Shown: positions 1 through 5,018 of the stretch, piece after piece
How positions within the stretch are numbered: the first letter of the stretch is position 1
Layout of the letters: every line of letters starts with the position of its first letter
NCBI GenBank assembly: GCA_964576115.1
Contig: CAZNUA010000030.1
Span: 32,801-37,818, forward strand
DNA: 5,018 nt
DNA from: CAYSYY01 sp964576115 [NCBI: uncultured Gemmatimonadota bacterium]
GTDB taxonomy: Bacteria; Blakebacterota; Blakebacteria; Blakebacterales
Reading direction: 5' to 3'
Position numbers and translations under genes: made by a program
The notes under the pieces: generated by a model
Told to the model about the DNA's origin: nothing
Seen by the model: the letters and a program-made list of their open reading frames with translations, nothing else
Database searches by the model: none

Positions 1-719
1 TCCAGGGCTTCGCGCCGGCTCTCACCCGGAGCGATCTCGAGGGTGAGGGTTTCCCCGAGCGCAACCACGATCCGCCCCCGCCCCAGCAACGAGCGCTCGA
101 GCCCGCGGATACCGTGGAAGATGATCGGAAGAACCGGTACCGGCTCTTCCCGGCGGGCGAAATGCCAGGCCAGCTGGGCGGCGCCCCGCTGCAGCTTTCC
201 GAGCCCTTCCTCGGGGCTGAGCTGTCCCTCGGGAGCCATGCCGATCACCTCTCCGCGTTCCAGGGCCTGGATTGAGGCCCGAAAGGCAGCCCGGTTGATC
301 GAGGTGGCCCCCGGTTGATCGGGATCGCGGGCCACCGGAATGCTGCCCAGCCGCCGGTTCTGCCGGGCCAGCCAGTCGGCCGCTACGGTCGCAAAGCGCC
401 GGCTCCAGGTCGGCATGCGGTAACCGGTCTGCAGGGCCTTTTCGATCTCGTTCCTCACGTAGGCAGTGTCCAGGAGCCCCTGTTCGAGCAGAATGCGGAC
501 CGGACGGGTGAAGATCCGGTACCCCAGCAGAATCTCTTCCCGATGGGGATGATTCGAGGTGGCGATGCAGGGTCCGTCGGGGATGCGGTCGGCTCCGACG
601 AGGATGACCTCGGGGCGCATGATCAGGTCGATCAGAGCGAGAAACGACCGATAGGGAACGGTCGGCAGCCGCAGGCGGGGACCGGAAGGGTCGGGGAGAC
701 CGGGCGCCGGGGCCGTCAC
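1..719 (-). CDS. PlsC-type (lyso)phospholipid/glycerol-phosphate acyltransferase, 3' end missing
   Basis: The visible 239 residues begin at a GTG overlapping the rimO stop and are still open at the left edge. The pattern of the PlsC acyltransferase family is present in order: SNHPHREE (55-62) as motif I, SIPVARD (126-132) as motif II, APEGQLS (162-168) in place of the usual PEGTRS, and VPVLPIIFHG near residues 194-204 as motif IV. Such enzymes move an acyl chain from acyl-CoA or acyl-ACP to a glycerol-phosphate or lysolipid hydroxyl at the membrane. Motif I has H57-x4-Glu62 instead of the usual HX4D. The distance from motif I to the EGQLS motif is ~107 residues, longer than in E. coli PlsC, with an extra Arg/Trp-containing helical stretch. 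No clear transmembrane segment is seen. The exact substrate, and whether it is the cell's main PlsC, cannot be told. Only the C-terminus is missing, probably a short piece. Confidence 0.85.
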   Translation of the reverse strand, partial: MTAPAPGLPDPSGPRLRLPTVPYRSFLALIDLIMRPEVILVGADRIPDGPCIATSNHPHREEILLGYRIFTRPVRILLEQGLLDTAYVRNEIEKALQTGYRMPTWSRRFATVAADWLARQNRRLGSIPVARDPDQPGATSINRAAFRASIQALERGEVIGMAPEGQLSPEEGLGKLQRGAAQLAWHFARREEPVPVLPIIFHGIRGLERSLLGRGRIVVALGETLTLEIAPGESRREAL

Positions 720-2134
720 GGTCCGACCTCCGCCAGAACCCCCTCGAGATCGTGCTCGCCGGCCGCCACGATCTCGACCGGAATGATTTGGCCCGGTTCC
801 AGTCCGCTCCCGGCCGGGCGGTCGGTACCGGCGTCAAACTCGAGGTAAACGCTGCCGTCGACTTCGGGCGCGTCGCCGGCCCTGCGCCCTACCCAGGCGA
901 AGGGGGGCAGATCGGCGAGGGGAGCATCGAGCATGACCGGAACGACCCTCCCGACGAACCCGGCCAGACGCTCGGCCGAGATTTCTTCCTGAACCCGCAG
1001 CACTTCGGCGATCCGCCGTTCGATCTCCCCGGCTTCGATCCGGGGCTTGAGAGACCAGGCCGGCGTGCCCGGCTCGGCGGAGTATCCGAAGACTCCCAGC
1101 CGGTCGAAGCGAACCCGCCGCATCAACTCGAGAGTCGCCTCGAAGTCCGCCTCGCTCTCGCCGGGAAAGCCCACTATGAGACTGGTGCGCAAGGTCAGAT
1201 CGGGGATCCGCGCCCGGGCCCGATCGAACAGCTCGACGAGCACATTCCGGGTCAGGGGACGGCCCATCCGGCGCAGGACGCTGTCGGAGCCGCTCTGTAC
1301 GGGAACGTCGAGATAGGGCACGAGCCGGGGTGTTTCGGCCAGCACGTCGAGCAGGGCATCCGTGATTCGGGCCGGATGGGCATACATGAGACGGATCCAT
1401 TCCAGGTCCGCGATCCCGTTCCCCAGGCGGGTCAGAAGCGCCGCCAGGTCGGGCACCCCACCCTCGCCCCGCGGCTCCAGGTCGCTGCCCCAGGCGGTCG
1501 TGTCCTGAGCCACCAGCAGCAGTTCCCGCACCCCGGCCGCGGCCAGAGCCTGCGCTTCGGCCAGCAGTTCTTCGGCCGGTACACTGCGGGTGGCGCCCCG
1601 GATCTGCGGGATGGTGCAGAAGGTGCAGGTGTTGCTGCACCCCTCGGCGATTTTCAGATAGGCGTAGTGCCCCGGGGTCATCAGCCGGCGGGGCCGGGGC
1701 GAGGCCACGCAGCCCGGCGGAGCCGCTTGCCGGGGGACGGGCAGCGGCCGGGGCGCACAGCCGAGTTCGGTCGCCAGTTCAGTGCAGACCTGCACGATCT
1801 CCTCCGAATCGAGCAGACCGACGAAGCGATCGACTTCGGGCAGAGACCGGCGCAGTTCGTCGCCATGACGCACGCTCAGGCAACCGCCGAAGATGAGTGC
1901 CGTGGGCCGCCCTTCGGCTTTGAGACCGGCCAGGAGCAGGAGCGTATCGATCGACTCTTCCCGGGCCGGTTCGATGAAACCGCAGGTGTTCAGCACGGCG
2001 ATATCGGCCCGGCCGGGATCGTCGACGAGTTCGAAGCCGGCCCGAAGCAGGGTTGCCACGGCCTGTTCTGAATCGACCACGTTCTTGGCACAGCCAAGGG
2101 TGATGACCGCAACCCGGGGAGGGTTCGGGCTCAC
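716..2134 (-). CDS. rimO: Ribosomal protein S12 (Asp) methylthiotransferase RimO
   Basis: This 472-residue radical-SAM enzyme adds a methylthio group to the conserved aspartate of ribosomal protein S12, using two iron-sulfur clusters and S-adenosylmethionine. The N-terminal UPF0004 domain starts VAVITLGCAKNVVDSE, with the LGCAKN wording of RimO rather than the GCQMN of MiaB. Its cluster ligands are C15, C51 (NTCGF) and C85 (GGCL). The radical-SAM cluster motif is C166-x3-C170-x2-C173 in EGCSNTCTFCTIPQIRG, followed by VAQDTTAWGSD (208-218). A C-terminal TRAM domain (~393-472) contains GRRAGDAPEVDG (416-427), a RimO-type TRAM sequence. Odd points are VPVQSGSD at 277-284, where RimO usually has QH, and an Arg/Pro-rich linker (~126-152) with extra cysteines C117, C126 and C142. 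The frame stays open upstream to 2743, but conserved residues begin only at the GTG that overlaps the cdaA stop. Confidence 0.96.
   Translation of the reverse strand: MSPNPPRVAVITLGCAKNVVDSEQAVATLLRAGFELVDDPGRADIAVLNTCGFIEPAREESIDTLLLLAGLKAEGRPTALIFGGCLSVRHGDELRRSLPEVDRFVGLLDSEEIVQVCTELATELGCAPRPLPVPRQAAPPGCVASPRPRRLMTPGHYAYLKIAEGCSNTCTFCTIPQIRGATRSVPAEELLAEAQALAAAGVRELLLVAQDTTAWGSDLEPRGEGGVPDLAALLTRLGNGIADLEWIRLMYAHPARITDALLDVLAETPRLVPYLDVPVQSGSDSVLRRMGRPLTRNVLVELFDRARARIPDLTLRTSLIVGFPGESEADFEATLELMRRVRFDRLGVFGYSAEPGTPAWSLKPRIEAGEIERRIAEVLRVQEEISAERLAGFVGRVVPVMLDAPLADLPPFAWVGRRAGDAPEVDGSVYLEFDAGTDRPAGSGLEPGQIIPVEIVAAGEHDLEGVLAEVGP
727..731 (-). promoter_or_regulatory. Shine-Dalgarno site of the acyltransferase gene
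   Basis: GGAGG on the minus strand lies 7 nt before the GTG at 719-717, inside the last codons of rimO. It supports start of the next gene at the GTGA overlap. Confidence 0.75.
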
Positions 2135-2934
2135 GCGCCGGTCACCTGCGGCAGGGCCGGGATGGTGGCTCCGCGCGGCCCGAGCAGGGTGAGAAGCTGC
2201 TGGCGCAGGGTGGCGGCATCGAGGTTGCGTGTCAGTCGCCCCCCGACCGCCAGGGAGATGACCGAATTCTCTTCGCTCACCACGACGACGACGGCGTCCG
2301 ATTCCTCGGTTACTCCGGCGGCGGCCCGGTGGCGGGTGCCGAGTCCCTCTTCGATGCGGGTGCTCTGGCTCAGGGGCAGCAGGCAGGAGGCAGCCGTGAT
2401 GACGCCGTCCTGGATGAGGACGGCGCCGTCGTGCAGCGGCGAGCGGGGAAAGAAGATCGTTTCGAGCAGCGAAGCGCTCACTTCGGCGTCGAGCCGCACC
2501 CCGGTTTCCTGAACCGTCTTGAGGCCGACTTCGCGGGTCAGCACGATCAGGGCGCCGATTCCTTTCCGGCTCATGCGTTCGGTTGCGGCGCAGACCTCGT
2601 CGACGATGTGCGGTTCCTCGACCTTGACGAAGTAACGCACCAGCCGGCTCTGACCCAGAATGACCAGGATCCGCCGCAGTTCGGGCTGGAAGATGATCAC
2701 GAAAGCGATCAGCCAGACGGCCCCGATCCCCTCGATGATCCACGACAGGGTACCCAGCTGGAGGACCTGTGCGGTCCAGGCCACCAGGAAGAGGATCAGA
2801 ACCCCGAAGACCATCGGCACCGCCCGGGTTCCACGCAGCATCTGCATCAGCTTGTAGAAAAGAAAAGCCACCAGCAGAACGTCGAGGAGATCCCAGAAGG
2901 TGATGGTGAGGAAGCTGAAGTGGAAGAGGGTCAT
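2131..2934 (-). CDS. cdaA: Diadenylate cyclase CdaA (membrane-bound DAC)
   Basis: The 267-residue protein makes cyclic di-AMP from two ATP at the cytoplasmic face of the inner membrane. Three hydrophobic helices are visible at about residues 13-33, 39-58 and 64-82. Between the first two lies RGTRAVPMVFG (34-44), and after the third FQPELRRIL (82-90); both are hallmarks of CdaA (DacA/YbbP). The DAC catalytic domain follows (~95-245), with the active-site motifs DGA at 169-171 (in SPLHDGAVLI) and RHR at 201-203 (in GTRHRAA). ETGVRLDAEVS (143-153) and TEESDAVVVVVSEEN are also typical. Length is normal for the family. In many bacteria cdaA is followed by the regulator cdaR (ybbR) and by glmM; here rimO follows directly, with a GTGA overlap. 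c-di-AMP generally controls potassium and osmolyte uptake and cell-wall homeostasis; its targets in this organism cannot be seen from the window. Confidence 0.97.
   Translation of the reverse strand: MTLFHFSFLTITFWDLLDVLLVAFLFYKLMQMLRGTRAVPMVFGVLILFLVAWTAQVLQLGTLSWIIEGIGAVWLIAFVIIFQPELRRILVILGQSRLVRYFVKVEEPHIVDEVCAATERMSRKGIGALIVLTREVGLKTVQETGVRLDAEVSASLLETIFFPRSPLHDGAVLIQDGVITAASCLLPLSQSTRIEEGLGTRHRAAAGVTEESDAVVVVVSEENSVISLAVGGRLTRNLDAATLRQQLLTLLGPRGATIPALPQVTGA
2143..2147 (-). promoter_or_regulatory. Probable Shine-Dalgarno site of rimO
   Basis: AGGTG on the minus strand lies 8 nt before the GTG at 2134-2132, inside the final codons of cdaA. It helps decide the rimO start, because the reading frame stays open far upstream into cdaA without any conserved residues. 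Confidence 0.55.
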
Positions 2935-4142
2935 GATACCCGGTCCTCTATCAGGGCTCCGCGTATCTCGTCGGCTGTGTCGAGCGCGGCCCGCACGGCC
3001 CCGACGTCATGCGCACGCACGATCTGCACCCCCTCGCGGGCGAGCAGAGCGCAGGCCGCCAGGGTGCCGGGCAGACGCTCGGCCGGCCCCCGGTCGGCGG
3101 GTCCGGAGAGGTGCCGCTTGCGCGACGGCCCGACCAGAAGAGGATAGCCCAATGAATGCAGCTCCGCCATGCGCCGGTAGAGTTCGAAGTTGTGCTGGCG
3201 GCGCTTGCCGAATCCGAGGCCGGGGTCGATAGCAATCGCATCGGCCGCCACTCCCGCAGCCCGGGCGACTGCGGCCTGACGGGCCAGGAAGGCGCTGATC
3301 TCGCCCATGAGATCGTCGTAGCGGGGATCGTCCTGCATCGTCGCCGAGAGCCCCCGCCGATGCATGAGCACCAGTCCGGCTCCGCTCGAGGCAGCCAGAT
3401 CGAGCAGAGCCGGATCGTCGGTCCCGGCCGAGATGTCGTTGACGATCACAGCGCCCGCCTCTATAGCCGCCGCAGCCACTTCCCTCCTGCGGGTGTCGAT
3501 CGAAACCGGCAGGGAGCTGAGACCGACCGCTTTCTCCACGGCCGGCAGAACCCGTTCGATTTCGACTCCGGCAGCAAGCGGTTCGGCTCCCGGACGGGTG
3601 GATTCGCCGCCGATGTCGAGCAGGTCGGCTCCCCCGTCGACGGCGGCTTCGATGGCCTCTTCGACCGCCTTCTCGTTCTGCGACCGGCTTCCGGACCAGA
3701 AGGAATCAGGCGTGGTGTTGATGACCGCCATGAGCAGGGTTTTCGGCCCCAGGTCCAGAGAGGTGCCGCGCAGACACCACTGCCGGCGCGGATCGAGACC
3801 CGCCCCGGCCCGGACCGCCGCGACGGCTTGTGACGTCTCTTCGGCCCCGGCTTCGACCCAGGCCAGCAGTTCGGCCAGCAGACCGGTGGCGATGAAACCG
3901 TTTTCGCCCCGGGTGCGAACGACAGCGGCGGGCAGCGGGCCGTTCAGGAGAAGGGCCGGGATCGGCGGGTCGAGTCGCAGGGCAACGAGGGTGGCGGGGT
4001 CGAGAGGGGCCGAGCTGTTACGGACGGGGGTGCCGAGCGGGCCGCGCCACGGCTCTGTCGCGCCGATTCGTTCCAGCTCCTGCCGGGCTTCGGCCGCGTT
4101 CGAGGGCCAGAGCAGGCGGGCCGGAAAGAGGGCTTCGCTCAC
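2931..4142 (-). CDS. folP: Dihydropteroate synthase (FolP) with ~130-residue N-terminal extension
   Basis: The enzyme condenses 6-hydroxymethyl-7,8-dihydropterin pyrophosphate with p-aminobenzoate to give dihydropteroate, the sulfonamide target of folate synthesis. Residues ~133-403 form a complete TIM-barrel domain: INTTPDSF (141-148, Asn142), DIGGESTRPGAEP (176-188), SIDT (214-217, Asp216), VNDIS (234-238, Asn235), LMHRRG (259-264), DPGLGFGK (306-313), GPSRKR (338-343, Lys342) and RAHDV (376-380). All main pterin and phosphate ligands appear intact. The family is usually about 270-290 residues, while this protein has 403. The extra N-terminal ~130 residues resemble in layout the extended FolP proteins of Geobacter-like bacteria and clostridia, starting with an AAEARQELERIG helix, but are strongly diverged. 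Loop 1 reads SFWSGS instead of SFSDGG. The GTG start overlaps the folE stop by 4 nt, and the TGA overlaps the cdaA start. Confidence 0.96.
   Translation of the reverse strand: MSEALFPARLLWPSNAAEARQELERIGATEPWRGPLGTPVRNSSAPLDPATLVALRLDPPIPALLLNGPLPAAVVRTRGENGFIATGLLAELLAWVEAGAEETSQAVAAVRAGAGLDPRRQWCLRGTSLDLGPKTLLMAVINTTPDSFWSGSRSQNEKAVEEAIEAAVDGGADLLDIGGESTRPGAEPLAAGVEIERVLPAVEKAVGLSSLPVSIDTRRREVAAAAIEAGAVIVNDISAGTDDPALLDLAASSGAGLVLMHRRGLSATMQDDPRYDDLMGEISAFLARQAAVARAAGVAADAIAIDPGLGFGKRRQHNFELYRRMAELHSLGYPLLVGPSRKRHLSGPADRGPAERLPGTLAACALLAREGVQIVRAHDVGAVRAALDTADEIRGALIEDRVS
2944..2949 (-). promoter_or_regulatory. Possible weak Shine-Dalgarno site of cdaA
   Basis: AGAGGA on the minus strand lies about 10 nt before the ATG at 2934-2932. 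The spacing is on the long side, so start of cdaA may lean on coupling to folP termination at the ATGA overlap. Confidence 0.45.
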
Positions 4143-4702
4143 CCCCGTCCTCCATAGATGTGGTGGAGGGCTTCGAGGCGCGAGGCCTCTTCGCGCAGCT
4201 GCCCGCGCATGGCCGAGGTGACGATCTGCGAACCCGGCTTCTTGACCCCGCGCATGGTCATGCAGAGGTGTTCGGCTTCGACCAGGACGAGCACGCCGAG
4301 CGGTTCGAGAGCTTCCATGAGCGCTTCGCAGACCTCGGTCGTCAGTCTTTCCTGAATGGTCGGCCGGCGGGCGGCCGCTTCGAGCATCGTGACCAGATTC
4401 GAGACCCCCGTGATCCGGTTGCCGTCGGGAATGTAGGCCACGTGGGCGTGACCGAAGAAGGGCAGCAGGTGGTGCTCGCAGACCGAGTAGAAAGGGATCT
4501 CCCGGGCCACGACCATCTCGTCGTGGTTCTCGACGTCATAGACCCGGATCTCTTCGGCAAAGGGCCGGCCGATGCCGCTGAAGATTTCGGCATAAGCCTC
4601 GGCCACCCGTTCGGGGGTGCGGCGCAGGCCTTCGCGCCCGGAGTCCTCTCCGATCCCCTCGAGGATCTGCCGGACTCCCGCCACGATCTTCTCTCGGTCC
4701 AC
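4139..4702 (-). CDS. folE: GTP cyclohydrolase I (FolE)
   Basis: The 187-residue cytoplasmic enzyme converts GTP to 7,8-dihydroneopterin triphosphate, the first step of tetrahydrofolate synthesis. The length fits the compact bacterial family (E. coli is longer at its N-terminus). The N-terminal part has GREGLRRTPERVAEAY (residues 22-37), the usual (D)xxREGLxxTPxRVA signature. The active site is clear: CEHH at 75-78 supplies zinc ligands C75 and H78 and catalytic H77, and EAEHLCMTMRGV around 142-152 supplies H145, the third zinc ligand C147, and R151. QERLT is at 117-121. Oddly, the usual GLSK..R motif is GVSNLVT here, so two residues expected to contact the GTP triphosphate are Asn102 and Thr105. 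The GTG start has a strong Shine-Dalgarno site 6 nt away. The gene follows ftsH by 2 bp, and its TGA overlaps the GTG of folP by 4 nt, placing two folate enzymes together. Confidence 0.96.
   Translation of the reverse strand: MDREKIVAGVRQILEGIGEDSGREGLRRTPERVAEAYAEIFSGIGRPFAEEIRVYDVENHDEMVVAREIPFYSVCEHHLLPFFGHAHVAYIPDGNRITGVSNLVTMLEAAARRPTIQERLTTEVCEALMEALEPLGVLVLVEAEHLCMTMRGVKKPGSQIVTSAMRGQLREEASRLEALHHIYGGRG
4149..4153 (-). promoter_or_regulatory. Shine-Dalgarno site of folP
   Basis: GGAGG on the minus strand lies 6 nt before the GTG at 4142-4140, inside the last codons of folE. It fixes the folP start at the GTGA overlap and so supports the N-terminal extension of FolP as really translated. 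Confidence 0.75.
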
Positions 4703-4704
4703 GG

Positions 4705-5018
4705 TCAGCTCCCTTCGGGCGGGCTCCGATCGATCTCCGGCGCTCCTGCCTCGCCCTCGCTCTCCTCCGCCTCGCCGCCGGGATCGGCGGACCCGGGACC
4801 GGGGGCATCGGCGCTCAGGCGCTCGCCGACCGGTGCGGGCGGAGGCGGCAGGGGCGGTCCCTCGGCCCCGGTCTTTGAAGCCCCGGTGGGGGGCTGCTCC
4901 GGTTCGCCCGGCTCGCGTCCCAGGGGCTTGCCCGCTATGGCCAGGTCGATCTCCTCACCGCTCAGGATCTCGTACTCGAGCAGAGTCTCGGCCAGGTTCT
5001 TCAGGCCTTCGAGGTTCT
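4705..5018 (-). CDS. ftsH: ATP-dependent zinc metalloprotease FtsH, C-terminal fragment
   Basis: This is the last 103 residues of a gene whose start lies beyond the right edge. The first ~33 visible residues contain LAETLLEYEILSGEEIDLAI, which matches the helical C-terminal end of the FtsH (HflB) peptidase domain, where LA..LLEYETL..EEI is typical. The AAA+ module, the HEXXH zinc site and the transmembrane helices would all lie outside the window. FtsH is a membrane-anchored hexamer that degrades misfolded membrane proteins and some short-lived soluble regulators. The remaining ~70 residues form a low-complexity tail, first rich in Pro/Gly and then in Glu/Gly/Ala, with no hydrophobic segment, probably disordered. 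The TGA stop lies 2 bp before the folE start, so the two genes are probably co-transcribed. The family call rests on a short conserved stretch, supported by the known ftsH-folP-cdaA type of neighbourhood. Confidence 0.85.
   Translation of the reverse strand, partial: NLEGLKNLAETLLEYEILSGEEIDLAIAGKPLGREPGEPEQPPTGASKTGAEGPPLPPPPAPVGERLSADAPGPGSADPGGEAEESEGEAGAPEIDRSPPEGS
4709..4715 (-). promoter_or_regulatory. Shine-Dalgarno site of folE
   Basis: The minus strand reads AAGGGAG, then 6 nt, then the GTG at 4702-4700. The site lies within the last codons of ftsH and supports GTG as the folE start. Confidence 0.75.

Noticed and set aside
290-321. A 12-bp direct repeat, CCCGGTTGATCG, at 290-301 and 310-321
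   Set aside because: The copies are in different reading frames of the acyltransferase gene, occur only twice, and show no flanking element; most likely chance.
22-837. Second minus-strand open frame of 271 residues over the acyltransferase gene
   Set aside because: Arg/Pro/Ser-rich frame without motifs; the overlapping frame from 719 carries all PlsC motifs in order.
752-2071. A 439-residue open frame on the plus strand across rimO
   Set aside because: It is antisense to a gene with clear RimO motifs, has low-complexity Gly/Arg/Gln composition and no domain, and is a usual by-product of GC-rich codon use.
2135-2743. Upstream extension of rimO into cdaA, giving a 675-residue protein
   Set aside because: The added ~203 residues are an out-of-frame reading of cdaA, Arg/Pro-rich and without motifs. 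The GTG at 2134 has a Shine-Dalgarno-like site and places LGCAKN at the expected distance from the start.
2329-3147. Plus-strand open frame of 272 residues across cdaA and folP
   Set aside because: It crosses a gene junction, is rich in Asp/Gln/His from the antisense of hydrophobic codons, and matches nothing known to me.
3364-4221. Plus-strand open frame of 285 residues across folP
   Set aside because: Ser/Arg/Ala-rich antisense shadow of folP with no recognisable domain.
4703-4704. Search for promoters, terminators, riboswitches or small RNAs between genes
   Set aside because: The only intergenic DNA is 2 bp, so there is no room for such elements; internal promoters inside genes could not be supported by eye.

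Overview
This window is a tightly packed block of housekeeping genes, all on the minus strand, from a GC-rich bacterium. Codon third positions are strongly G/C and three or four of the starts are GTG. The order ftsH, a folate gene, folP, cdaA resembles layouts known in Deltaproteobacteria-like and Acidobacteriota-like lineages. That suggests a Gram-negative from one of those groups, but the sequence alone does not settle the phylum.

In transcription order (right to left) the window holds six genes. First is the C-terminal end of the membrane protease FtsH (5018-4705). Next come FolE, GTP cyclohydrolase I (4702-4139), and FolP, dihydropteroate synthase with a long N-terminal extension (4142-2931). 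They are followed by CdaA, the membrane diadenylate cyclase (2934-2131), and RimO, the ribosomal protein S12 methylthiotransferase (2134-716). Last is a PlsC-type acyltransferase that runs off the left edge (719-1).

The only non-coding DNA is 2 bp between ftsH and folE. Every later junction is a 4-nt stop/start overlap (GTGA or ATGA), and each start has a Shine-Dalgarno-like sequence of varying strength inside the preceding gene. This is the picture of one polycistronic mRNA with coupled translation. No promoter, terminator, RNA gene, repeat array or mobile element is visible, and there is no gene-free stretch.

The genes serve several core tasks: membrane protein quality control (FtsH), the first pterin step and the pterin/p-aminobenzoate condensation of folate synthesis (FolE, FolP), c-di-AMP signalling (CdaA), ribosome modification (RimO) and phospholipid acylation (the PlsC-like protein). 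I see no new defence, mobile or biosynthetic system here. The points worth a second look are changes at conserved positions (two usual triphosphate-binding residues of FolE, loop 1 of FolP, the HX4D aspartate of the acyltransferase, a MiaB-like motif in RimO), the FolP extension, and cdaA not being followed by cdaR and glmM.
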